NCBI GenBank assembly: GCA_003133225.1
Contig: PKWL01000095.1
Location: 1 to 64,000, forward strand
From: Janthinobacterium sp.
GTDB taxonomy: Bacteria; Pseudomonadota; Gammaproteobacteria; Burkholderiales; Burkholderiaceae_D
DNA: 64,000 nt
Reading direction: 5' to 3'
In this document: positions 55,586 through 64,000 of the stretch, piece by piece
Numbering within the stretch: position 1 is the stretch's first letter
Layout: every line of letters starts with the position of its first letter
Made by a program: the position numbers and the translations under genes
The notes under the pieces: generated by a model
Databases searched by the model: none
Seen by the model: the letters and a program-made list of their open reading frames with translations, nothing else
Told to the model about the DNA's origin: nothing

Positions 55586-57487
55586 TCAAATAGCGATCTG
55601 GCGTCCAATTTCAACTACCCCGTCGTTCGGCAGTTTGTAAAAGTCCGTGACGTGGACGGCGTTTCTTTCCATGGCGGCGAAAAATTCTTCCGCCCAGCGA
55701 GGCAACCCTTTTCCGTCCTCCCTATGGAGGACGGTCTCATGTCCGACATAGTAGACTATGTCGTCAAGTTGAATACGGCCGCCTTTCTTGAGTGCTTGCC
55801 CAAGTAGCGCAGGAATGTCTGGCCGCTCCATAAACCCGTAGCGTGCTGTCGCACGCCAGAAATTCGGCCCAATTTCCGTCAACGACAGACGCTTGCTAGC
55901 GTCGATCCGTGGAACAGACTCCGACACGACGGTCAAGGCCAACAAAGAGGTATGCAAGGCGCGGTTGTGCGTGACGTGCCAAACCATGATAGGCGGAGTA
56001 TCAAACAATGTTTGAGTCAAAAAGACTGCCGTACCAGGCACACGAGGAATGTTACGGGAAACGAGCGACGCTAGAAACTCTTTGACCGGAATGACCCGCG
56101 CGCTGAGACTTTTCCCCACGGCTATCGATCCACTGTGCCAGATCCACATCGTTGCATAAACTAGGACGGCCAGAAGCAAAGGAATGTAACCACCGTCAGC
56201 AATTTTCGTCAGGTTCGCCACGAAAAAACCGGTATCGATGCAGAGAAAAATCCCAGCGACTGCTCCGCTCGCAAGCACGCTCCAGCCCCAAATCTCGCGC
56301 ATGGCAATGAACAGCAGAACCGAGGTCATCAGCATGGTCAACGACACCGCGATACCATAGGCGGCCGCCAGGTTGTCAGACTTGCCGAAGAAAAGCGTAA
56401 GGCCAATCGTGACAATCATGAGCAACCAATTGATGATTCCAACATAGATCTGGCCGTAACCTTGCGCTGAGGTCTGGGTAATCCGCAGACGCGGCAACCA
56501 GCCAAGCTGGATTGCCTGGCGGGTCATCGAGAAGGCACCGGTAATGATCGATTGACTTGCAATAATGGTCGCGATGGTCGCCAGGATTATGAATGGAATG
56601 AGAATAGCGCTCGGGCACAACTGATAGAAAATATTATCGGCGCTCGATGCCCCGTCGAGCACGATTGCCGCCTGGCCGGCGTAATTTAACACCAGACTCG
56701 GCAGCACCAATACTGACCATGCGAACTGGATTGGGCGGGGACCGAAATGCCCCATGTCGGCGTAGAGCGCCTCCGCGCCCGTGACGCACAGGAAGACGCC
56801 ACCCAAAACAATAAAACTTGCAAAGCCGTCCGAGAAGAGAAAACGTAGCGCATAAACGGGATTGAGGGCAACTAGTACCGCAGGATGGCGGAAAATACCC
56901 CAAGCGCCAAGAAGGGCGATCGCCAGAAACCAAACCCCCATTATCGGCCCAAAGGCCTTGCCGATGCGCGCTGTACCCAGCGGTTGGATCGCAAAGAGGC
57001 CGACCAGAATTGCTGCAGCGGCTGGCAGAACATACGGCTTCAACGCCGGCGCAGCGATATTCAACCCTTCCAGTGCAGATAGTACCGATATGGCTGGGGT
57101 GATCGCGCCGTCACCATAAATTAGCGCCGCACCAAAAAGGCCGATGGCGACAATCGTCGGTCGCTGCTGTTTCTTGATCGCGAGCAAAGACATCAGGGCG
57201 AGAATTCCCCCTTCACCGTCATTATTAATTCTCATCGCGAAGCCGACATACTTCACCGACGTAATGATCATTAGCGTCCACAAAATCAGTGACAAAGAAC
57301 CGATGACGACATAGGGCGCGGGCGCACCACCGGTCATGTTGAGAATGGTTTTAAATGTGTAAAGCGGACTGGTCCCTATATCACCAAAAACGATTCCCAG
57401 GGCTGACAGCCCCATTACCGCGAGAGAGGACTTGCTTTCCACTTTCCCTATGTTTGGATCAACGTTTGGCGGCGATTCCTGAATCAT
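55586..57487 (-). CDS. kup: Kup-family potassium transporter
   Basis: A 633-residue transporter with about 12 membrane helices followed by a cytoplasmic tail (about 465-633). Kup signatures are ALGIVFGDIGTSPLYTFK (30-47), VKYVGFAMRINNDGEGGILAL, IYGDGAITPAISVLSALEG and GAEALYADMGHFG. It imports K+ with protons. ATG at 57487. Monocistronic: same strand as queE but separated by 239 bp and a possible terminator. Upstream is a 980-bp gene-free stretch. Confidence 0.96.
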   Translation of the reverse strand: MIQESPPNVDPNIGKVESKSSLAVMGLSALGIVFGDIGTSPLYTFKTILNMTGGAPAPYVVIGSLSLILWTLMIITSVKYVGFAMRINNDGEGGILALMSLLAIKKQQRPTIVAIGLFGAALIYGDGAITPAISVLSALEGLNIAAPALKPYVLPAAAAILVGLFAIQPLGTARIGKAFGPIMGVWFLAIALLGAWGIFRHPAVLVALNPVYALRFLFSDGFASFIVLGGVFLCVTGAEALYADMGHFGPRPIQFAWSVLVLPSLVLNYAGQAAIVLDGASSADNIFYQLCPSAILIPFIILATIATIIASQSIITGAFSMTRQAIQLGWLPRLRITQTSAQGYGQIYVGIINWLLMIVTIGLTLFFGKSDNLAAAYGIAVSLTMLMTSVLLFIAMREIWGWSVLASGAVAGIFLCIDTGFFVANLTKIADGGYIPLLLAVLVYATMWIWHSGSIAVGKSLSARVIPVKEFLASLVSRNIPRVPGTAVFLTQTLFDTPPIMVWHVTHNRALHTSLLALTVVSESVPRIDASKRLSLTEIGPNFWRATARYGFMERPDIPALLGQALKKGGRIQLDDIVYYVGHETVLHREDGKGLPRWAEEFFAAMERNAVHVTDFYKLPNDGVVEIGRQIAI

Positions 57488-58465
57488 CCGGTGACGCCGG
57501 AATTAAAATAGCTGGATCTCATAGTCTAGTTTGGCTAGCGCCGCTACAAAAACACGGTTTTAAAAAACGTTTAAAGACACACCCGCCTCCGACACGGGCC
57601 GCCCAATCATGAGCAGCCTCTAAATCGCTTCCATCGTTTCCCGCGCGAACCTCAAGCCCGCGAAAGTATTGTACTGCATGCGAGAAAAATGTGATGTTGG
57701 CGTAATAGTGGCTCCCTTTACGCCACGACGAGGATAACTCTTGCAGATGTTTAGCATTCCTGGTCCAGCATAGGATACGATCGCTGGCATCCGCCGCGCT
57801 CTGGCGGCGGATGCCAGCGCTGTCATTCTGATGCGGAAACAACATCGGCCCGCTGTCTATGGCGACGCTGGCGCAGGCAGCACACTGGGTCGCATCGCGA
57901 AACCGGCCGTCGGCAGCTGCCGCCTGGATCCTGTTTTTATTATGTAACTTGTCGTTGTGCCGTAACATCTTTGCTATAAAATAAGTTGTTAATGGCATGG
58001 GCCGTACCATTGTCATCAATGATTTCTTTGATTTCCCCGTAAAATCATCGGCCTGTTCATTCGCTAGGTCCAACCGCCCGCGTCAAGCCATCCACCTTCA
58101 GCTTAAATCGCAAAGGGTCGCGCGAACTGTTCCGAAGATGGCCCGTTTTTGAATCGAGACGCGCGCATGCATCGAAACACACGCGGCGCATGGGAGCGCC
58201 GAATTTGCGCTTGCCCCTATGATTTTGAGCATGTATGCGACGAGGAATGCGGCGCTCCCCAGTATGGACATCCAGACGCATCCTGTCCGCAGGCGTCAGC
58301 CGCTCGCAAAACTGCAACAAATGACCTCGAAAAGATCCGAATTTCGGTTGTCCGGGTTTGCCGGCAACGTCGATGCCCCTATTACAATAACCCTCCGGGG
58401 CCGATTTTTTCAGGTAATGCCGAGCATGGTGTTGCGACAACAATTTATAACAACTCTAAATTCTC
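57488..58465. other. Long gene-free stretch with a strong hairpin
   Basis: About 980 bp between divergent kup and the DUF3422 gene. Open frames occur on both strands but none is recognisable. It contains a 16-bp GC-rich hairpin at 57782-57819. May hold a decayed gene or an RNA gene. Confidence 0.5.
57782..57819. repeat. Perfect 16-bp hairpin
   Basis: CGCTGGCATCCGCCGC pairs perfectly with GCGGCGGATGCCAGCG around the loop GCTCTG. There is no T-run on either side, so it is not a simple terminator. Confidence 0.7.
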
Positions 58466-59815
58466 ATGACTATTATCTATTCCAGTCTTAACCATGCCCT
58501 GCGCATTCCCCTGGCCACGGAGATCCATTCGCGCCCGTTCCTGCAGCTTGACGCATCGGAAATCATTTCGCATCTGGCAGTCTATGGCGGCAACGAATTC
58601 GAGCCGGCCAGCTCCAACGCTGGCTGGCAGCATGAGATATTGGCAGCCTTGTGTTCCCATTTCGGCGCGGCCGCACCGTCCGTCGAATCAAAATATTTCT
58701 ATTACGATTTCGGCCAATTCCGCCTGAAGTGGGAATGCCATACGGAATTTGCCACCTATACCTTTGCCAAGCGTCACGAGGACGATCTGTCCGTGGCGGA
58801 CGCGTTTGCGCGCATGCCGCTGTTCCAGATTCCCCAGCAATGGTTGATGAGTCTAAAAGGCAAAATCATGGTGGCCGCCCATGTTGTATGCGACCGCACC
58901 GGCGGTACTGCGGAAGCGTTCGCTCTGGGTCTGCGCCCTGTCTTCGAAGGCAATATACTAGTCGGCAGCCAAGTACTGCAGGGCGGCGAGCTGTGGACGG
59001 ATTTTGCGATCCAGTCGGATGGCTTTAGCCGTTTCGTTATTCGCGATGTCGGCATGCGGGCACAACAGGCAGGGCGCCTAGTACAAAGAGTGCTCGAAAT
59101 CGAGACTTATCGCATGATGGCGCTGCTGGGCCTGCCTCATGCCCAGCACACGGGACCGGCGCTCAATGCGATCGAAAGCGAACTGGCGACCTTGGCCGCC
59201 ACCATGGTAGAGAGCGATGACGCGCTGATCGGGAAGCGCGCCGCGCCGGCCGGGGAGGAGGAGCAGGCATTGCTCGATCACATTACGCGCCTCGCCGCCC
59301 GCATTGAAAAACTGTCGCTCGAAAACAGTTACCGCTTTTCCGCGTCAAAGGCCTATTTTCGCCTGGTCAATGCCCGCATCGAAGAGTTGCGCGAAGTTCG
59401 CATCGAAGGCATTCCGACGGTCGAAGAATTCATGGACCGCCGCCTGGCCCCGGCCATGAATACGTGCGCGGCCACGGCGAGCCGGCAGGAAGCGCTGGCA
59501 CAACGCATTGCCAATACCAATGACTTGCTGCGCACCAGGGTCGGCATCGTGCAAGAACGCCAAAACCGGCAGATTTTGCAAACGATGAACGCGCGCGCGG
59601 CCCAACAATTGCGTTTGCAGCAATCGGTGGAGGGGCTGTCGGTGGCTGCCATTTCTTATTATATGATCGGCCTGTTTAGTTACACGGGCAAGGCGGCGAA
59701 AGCGTTTGGTCTGATCGGAAATCTCGACATTGAAATAGGCATGCTGGTGCCCTTTGTCGCCGTCGGCGTCTGGTTCGGCTTGCGGCAAATGCACAAGCGC
59801 ATGCATGTTGGGTGA
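58466..59815 (+). CDS. DUF3422 membrane protein
   Basis: A 449-residue protein of the DUF3422 family. The N-terminal half begins ALRIPLATEIHSRPFLQL and has KWECHTEFATYTF, both typical; the central part is helical and probably coiled coil (about 250-400), and two membrane helices close the protein (about 387-409 and 420-440, VAAISYYMIGLFSY and GMLVPFVAVGVWFGL). The C-terminal end HKRMH is basic. Function is unknown; the layout resembles an inner-membrane anchored protein with a large cytoplasmic domain. ATG at 58466. It converges on pyc. Confidence 0.88.
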   Translation: MTIIYSSLNHALRIPLATEIHSRPFLQLDASEIISHLAVYGGNEFEPASSNAGWQHEILAALCSHFGAAAPSVESKYFYYDFGQFRLKWECHTEFATYTFAKRHEDDLSVADAFARMPLFQIPQQWLMSLKGKIMVAAHVVCDRTGGTAEAFALGLRPVFEGNILVGSQVLQGGELWTDFAIQSDGFSRFVIRDVGMRAQQAGRLVQRVLEIETYRMMALLGLPHAQHTGPALNAIESELATLAATMVESDDALIGKRAAPAGEEEQALLDHITRLAARIEKLSLENSYRFSASKAYFRLVNARIEELREVRIEGIPTVEEFMDRRLAPAMNTCAATASRQEALAQRIANTNDLLRTRVGIVQERQNRQILQTMNARAAQQLRLQQSVEGLSVAAISYYMIGLFSYTGKAAKAFGLIGNLDIEIGMLVPFVAVGVWFGLRQMHKRMHVG

Positions 59816-60028
59816 AAACCCAGAGCAGGCGCCAAGCATGACAAGCTAAACCTTCCCATGGCCGGAGCGCAACCAAGCATGGCGGATCGATTTTTTCCGT
59901 CGAGCCAGCTTTGCTCAACGCCGGGTTGTGCTTTCAGGAATAAGGATTTGACGCTCAAGGACCGGTCATGGACGTGCCCGCGGCACGACCCATGAGCGGA
60001 CCCAGAACGGGGCCATTTGGATAGCAGC

Positions 60029-63000
60029 TCACTCGAAATCGAGCAGCAGATCCTTGGCCGCCACCACCGTGCCTGATTTCACGTGAACATGCTTGACGAC
60101 GACTGCGCGTTCTGCGCGGATCATGGTTTCCATTTTCATGGCTTCGAGCGAAACTAACGGCTCACCTTTCGCCACTTTTTGCCCTGCCTTGACAGCCACG
60201 GTCACCACCATGCCGGGCATCGGCGCGCCCAGATGAAGAGGATTGCCATCTTCGGCCTGCGGCTGGCTGGCGGCTTTGATGGCGCCGGCGATGTCGATAC
60301 GTACCAGGCGCGGCTGCCCATTGAGTTCGAAGAACAGTTTGCTCTGTCCGTCTTCGTTCAAGTCGGTGCGTCCCTGCAGGCGCAGGACCAGCGTCTTGCC
60401 CTGGTCGATGTCAACCGAGATTTCCTGGCCCTCCTGCAAACCGTAGAAAAATACGGCGGTCGGCAGCACGCTGACGTCGCCATAATGGCGGCGGTGTTCG
60501 GCATAGTCGCAAAACACCTTCGGGTACATCAGATAGGACGATAATTCCTGCTCGCTAAGCGCGCGTCCGATGGTTTTTTCGGCCTGGCTGCGTGCCTCGC
60601 CGAAGTCGACCGGCGCCAAGCTGGCGCCAAGGCGCCCCGACAGTGGCTGGCCGCCCTGCAACACCTTATGTTCGAGTTCTTTTGGAAAACCGTCGGGCGG
60701 GAAGCCCAGTTCGCCCTTGAACATGGAGATCACAGATTCTGGGAAAGCAATTTCCTTGGCGGGATTGCTCACATCATCCTTGGTCAAGCCATTGGCGACC
60801 ATGAAAAGCGCCATGTCACCAACCACTTTAGAGGTCGGCGTGACCTTGACGATGTCACCGAACAATTGATTGACATCCGCGTAGGCTTGCGACACTTCGT
60901 TCCAGCGATGGGTCAAGCCCATCGCGCGCGCCTGCTCCCGTAGATTGGTGTACTGGCCGCCGGGCATCGCATGGCGGTAGACGTCCGAGGTGCCGGAGCG
61001 GATGTCCGCCTCGAACGGAGCATAGTTGCGGCGCACCCCCTCCCAGTATTGCGAAATAGCAAACATCGCATCGTGATTGATACCTGGATCGCGCGCGCTG
61101 CCTTGCAGCGCTGCCGCGATCGAGCCCAGGTTGGGCTGCGAGGTCAAGCCGCTCATGGCATCCATCGCGCCGTCGACCGCATCGCAACCGGCTGCCACCG
61201 CTGCCAGAACGCTGGCGGCCGCGATGCCGCTGGTGTCGTGGGTATGGAAATGGATCGGCAGGCCGATTTCACCCTTGAGCGTCTTGACCAGTATGCGCGC
61301 CGCTTCCGGCTTGCATACGCCGGCCATGTCCTTGATGCCGAGTATATTGGCGCCGGCTCGTTCCAGCTCTTTGGCCATGGCGACGTAATACTTGAGATCG
61401 TATTTCGGGCGTCTTGGATCGAGCAAGTCGCCCGTATAACAGATGGTGCCTTCGCACAGCGCGCCCGCTTCGCGCACCGCATCCATCGCCACCCGCATGT
61501 TCTCGACCCAGTTTAGCGAATCGAAGACGCGGAATACATCGACCCCTCCCTTGGCGGCCTGAGCGACGAAATGCTTGACCACATTATCGGGATAATTGGT
61601 GTAGCCCACTGCGTTGGAGGCGCGCAGCAGCATTTGAAACAGGATGTTAGGTACGCGCTCCCGCAGTTGCGACAGACGTTCCCAGGGATCTTCCTTGAGG
61701 AAGCGCATTGCTACATCAAAAGTCGCGCCACCCCAGCATTCCAGCGAAAACAGGTTGTGCAGCGTACGCGCATAATAGGGCGCAATTGCCAGCATGTCGG
61801 CGGAGCGCATACGCGTCGCAAATAGCGACTGGTGCGCGTCGCGCATCGTCGTATCGGTTAGCAGTACGCGCGGTTGTTCCAGCATCCATTGCGAGAATTT
61901 TTCCGGACCCAGCTCGAGCAGCTTGTCACGGCTGCCGGGCAAAATAGGCGCCTGGCGACTGGAAGTGGGCAAGATCGGATGAGGCAGGACGCGCTCAAGG
62001 CTCGTGCGACCTTTCATTTCCGGATTGCCGTTGACCACGACCTCGCCGACAAAGCGCAGCAGGCGCGTGGCGCGATCGCGCCGTTGGGCAAATTTGAACA
62101 GATCCGGCGTGCTGTCGATGAAGCGTGTGATGCACTCGCCCGACTTGAACTGCGGATGATTGATGACGTTTTCCAGGAAGAGCAAATTGGTCGACACGCC
62201 GCGGATGCGAAATTCGCGCAGCGCACGATCCATGCGGGCAATCGCCTCGTCCGAGGTCGGGCCCCAGGTTGTTACTTTCACCAACAACGAATCGTAGTAA
62301 GGCGTAATGATCGCGCCGGAATACGCGGTGCCGCCGTCGAGCCGCACACCGAAGCCGGCCGCGCTGCGGTAGGCCGTCAGGCGGCCATAATCGGGCGTGA
62401 AGTTTTTTTCTGGGTCCTCGGTGGTGACGCGGCATTGCAGCGCATGCCCGTTCAAGCGGATCTCGTCTTGCGCCGGCACGCCCGCCAAAGGCATTCCTTC
62501 GATCGTTGTTGCGGAACCGATCATCGCCCCTTCGCAAATGCGGATCTGCGCCTTGACGATATCGATGCCGGTCACTTGCTCGGTCACAGTATGCTCGACT
62601 TGGATGCGCGGATTAACTTCGATGAAGTAGAACTTGCCGGTATCGGCATCCATTAGGAATTCGACTGTCCCGGCATTGGTATAACCGACCGCACGTCCCA
62701 ATCGCAGGGCTGCCGCGCACAGTTGAGCACGGCTCGACTCATCCAGATAAGGTGCCGGCGCGCGCTCCACGACCTTCTGATTGCGACGCTGCACGGTGCA
62801 GTCGCGCTCGAACAGGTGCACCAGATTGCCGTGGGTATCGCCGAGGATTTGGACTTCCACGTGGCGGGCGCGACGCACCAATTTCTCCAGATACATTTCG
62901 TCGTTGCCAAAGGCGGTCGCCGCTTCGCGCCGGGCTAAGTCCAGATGGGCGCAGAGGTCGGCCTCGGTTTCGATCACGCGCATGCCGCGTCCGCCACCAC

Positions 63001-63514
63001 CCCAACTCGCTTTTAGCATCAGAGGGTAACCGACTTCCGCAGCCAGCCTTTTAGCCGCCTCGATATCCTGCGGCAGCGCGCCCGTTGCCGGCATCACGGG
63101 CACCCCGGCCAATACGGCCGCTTGGCGAGCTGCGACCTTGTTGCCAAGGGTGCGCATCACTTCAGACTTTGGGCCGACAAAGGCAATGCCACTGGCCAAG
63201 CAGGCGTCGGCAAAATCAGGATTTTCCGACAGAAAACCGTAACCGGGGTGGATCGCATCCACTTTCGCTTCCTTGGCGACGCGAATGATGTCCTCGATGT
63301 CAAGATAGGCGGCCACGGGTTTTTTCCCTTCCCCCACCAGATAGCTTTCATCGGCCTTGAAGCGATGCAGCGCGAAGCGGTCTTCCGCGGCGTAAATTGC
63401 GACCGTCCGAATACCAAGTTCTGCTGCTGCCCGCATCACGCGGATGGCAATCTCGGAGCGATTGGCAATCAGAATTTTGTGGATGGAATGACGATTTTGA
63501 TTGCTCTGGATCAT
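60029..63514 (-). CDS. pyc: Pyruvate carboxylase
   Basis: A 1161-residue biotin enzyme, full length for the single-chain form. The biotin carboxylase domain (about 10-465) has SWGGGGRGMR, the catalytic FIEVNPRIQVEHTVTE and the ERDCTVQRRNQKVVE loop. The carboxyltransferase domain (about 540-810) starts LLTDTTMRDAHQSLFATRMR and has HFHTHDTSG. After the PYC/OADA region the biotinyl domain ends with the biotin Lys1127 in LEAMKMETM. It converts pyruvate, HCO3- and ATP to oxaloacetate. ATG at 63514 begins the family sequence; the frame is open upstream to 63766 without similarity. It could take up pyruvate made by the lactate locus. Confidence 0.95.
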   Translation of the reverse strand: MIQSNQNRHSIHKILIANRSEIAIRVMRAAAELGIRTVAIYAAEDRFALHRFKADESYLVGEGKKPVAAYLDIEDIIRVAKEAKVDAIHPGYGFLSENPDFADACLASGIAFVGPKSEVMRTLGNKVAARQAAVLAGVPVMPATGALPQDIEAAKRLAAEVGYPLMLKASWGGGGRGMRVIETEADLCAHLDLARREAATAFGNDEMYLEKLVRRARHVEVQILGDTHGNLVHLFERDCTVQRRNQKVVERAPAPYLDESSRAQLCAAALRLGRAVGYTNAGTVEFLMDADTGKFYFIEVNPRIQVEHTVTEQVTGIDIVKAQIRICEGAMIGSATTIEGMPLAGVPAQDEIRLNGHALQCRVTTEDPEKNFTPDYGRLTAYRSAAGFGVRLDGGTAYSGAIITPYYDSLLVKVTTWGPTSDEAIARMDRALREFRIRGVSTNLLFLENVINHPQFKSGECITRFIDSTPDLFKFAQRRDRATRLLRFVGEVVVNGNPEMKGRTSLERVLPHPILPTSSRQAPILPGSRDKLLELGPEKFSQWMLEQPRVLLTDTTMRDAHQSLFATRMRSADMLAIAPYYARTLHNLFSLECWGGATFDVAMRFLKEDPWERLSQLRERVPNILFQMLLRASNAVGYTNYPDNVVKHFVAQAAKGGVDVFRVFDSLNWVENMRVAMDAVREAGALCEGTICYTGDLLDPRRPKYDLKYYVAMAKELERAGANILGIKDMAGVCKPEAARILVKTLKGEIGLPIHFHTHDTSGIAAASVLAAVAAGCDAVDGAMDAMSGLTSQPNLGSIAAALQGSARDPGINHDAMFAISQYWEGVRRNYAPFEADIRSGTSDVYRHAMPGGQYTNLREQARAMGLTHRWNEVSQAYADVNQLFGDIVKVTPTSKVVGDMALFMVANGLTKDDVSNPAKEIAFPESVISMFKGELGFPPDGFPKELEHKVLQGGQPLSGRLGASLAPVDFGEARSQAEKTIGRALSEQELSSYLMYPKVFCDYAEHRRHYGDVSVLPTAVFFYGLQEGQEISVDIDQGKTLVLRLQGRTDLNEDGQSKLFFELNGQPRLVRIDIAGAIKAASQPQAEDGNPLHLGAPMPGMVVTVAVKAGQKVAKGEPLVSLEAMKMETMIRAERAVVVKHVHVKSGTVVAAKDLLLDFE

Positions 63515-64000
63515 TAGCAAAACTCGTTTGAAATTAGGATTAGGAAAAACCGGCGTTGAACCTGGTTCTTGAAACTGTCCGGCAAAGTGGTAAAGCGGAT
63601 GACAGATTGGGCGCGACAAGGCGTTTTTTTCAGTTTCTGCCAACCGACGCTCAATTGAAATTCCCGAAACGCCAATATCATGTCGATGATAGCGAACCAG
63701 ATCAAAAAACGACCAAAATAACAGAAGCGCTACTCGGCGTTTTAATGACTCCGGTAAACAATACATTATTTACGCGCCAACAGGAAATTTACAAAGCGCG
63801 ATCCCTCACGCGGCCAGGCGTCGGTCGTGCGGACAAATCGATGGAGTTAGGGCAAGGCACACCCTAGGGCGTCTCAGATCGCCCGATATTTGGCCGTGGA
63901 TCGCCCTTAACAGGTTGGCGGAGGGCCCAATGCCGGCGTGTCACACATCTGCCCGGGTCGGCCGGAGTCAACAGATCAACCTGGATGCCAAGCAGAGCCT
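63515..64000. other. Region upstream of pyc at right edge
   Basis: About 490 bp with no recognised gene. It should include the pyc promoter. A plus-strand frame from 63556 to 63867 is open but resembles nothing I know. Confidence 0.45.

Noticed and set aside
58057-58443. 128-codon minus-strand frame in the kup/DUF3422 gap
   Set aside because: A short part vaguely recalls GNAT N-termini, but the rest is not protein-like and no adjacent frame continues it. Could be a decayed gene; not supported.
63515-63766. N-terminal extension of pyruvate carboxylase
   Set aside because: The added 84 residues have no family similarity and the normal start MIQSNQN is at 63514.

Overview
The window looks like the chromosome of a betaproteobacterium of the order Burkholderiales, most likely the Oxalobacteraceae (Massilia, Janthinobacterium and Herminiimonas relatives). 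The evidence is the GC-rich codon use, the exosortase A (XrtA)-associated exopolysaccharide genes with PrsK/PrsR, the LutABC lactate locus, a biotin-dependent pyruvate carboxylase, and the family-level look of most proteins. The family assignment is inference from protein resemblance, not from a search. No rRNA, tRNA or CRISPR array was seen.

Layout. 1-5.6 kb is a decaying stress island: a CBS-pair protein, an IS1182-type insertion sequence (1791-3497) with 4-bp target duplications, a broken dnaK remnant (amber codon, internal deletion), an intact grpE and an Hsp20. 6.1-14.4 kb is a lactate island: an LldR-type GntR repressor divergent from lutA-lutC-lutB, a large FAD/Fe-S D-lactate dehydrogenase and a lactate permease, with two matching operators around a good promoter. 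14.8-21.6 kb holds a chemoreceptor, a stand-alone EF-G, an APH-like/P-loop kinase fusion and a Nudix hydrolase. 21.7-33.5 kb is a polysaccharide region: two GT2 enzymes, one GT-B, a TPR lipoprotein-like/secreted protein, a FemAB-type acetyltransferase, a DegT aminotransferase, GtrA/GtrB, an O-antigen-ligase-like protein, an uncharacterised coupled frame and a polysaccharide deacetylase.

33.6-45.5 kb is the accessory module of the XrtA/PEP-CTERM system: an AsnB-like protein lacking Cys2, a fold-type III PLP decarboxylase and an acyl-CoA ligase in one overlapping operon, divergent from an acyl carrier protein and two atypical alpha/beta hydrolases, followed by the PrsR and PrsK regulators and an EpsB-type sugar transferase. 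The divergent promoter carries a perfect FNR/Anr-type box plus a near copy. The exosortase itself and any PEP-CTERM substrate lie outside the window. 45.7-64 kb is mostly housekeeping: nadB convergent with nadC-nadA, a YbiT-type ABC-F protein, a small conserved protein, an LD-carboxypeptidase, queE-queD-tadA, kup, a DUF3422 protein and pyc.

How they work together. Lactate would enter by LldP, be oxidised to pyruvate by LutABC or the FAD enzyme, and pyruvate could be carboxylated by Pyc. The 21.7-45.5 kb genes would build, modify and regulate an exported polysaccharide. The most open question is the ligase/carrier/decarboxylase/AsnB-like/hydrolase set, which has the parts of a small carrier-protein-tethered assembly line of unknown product.
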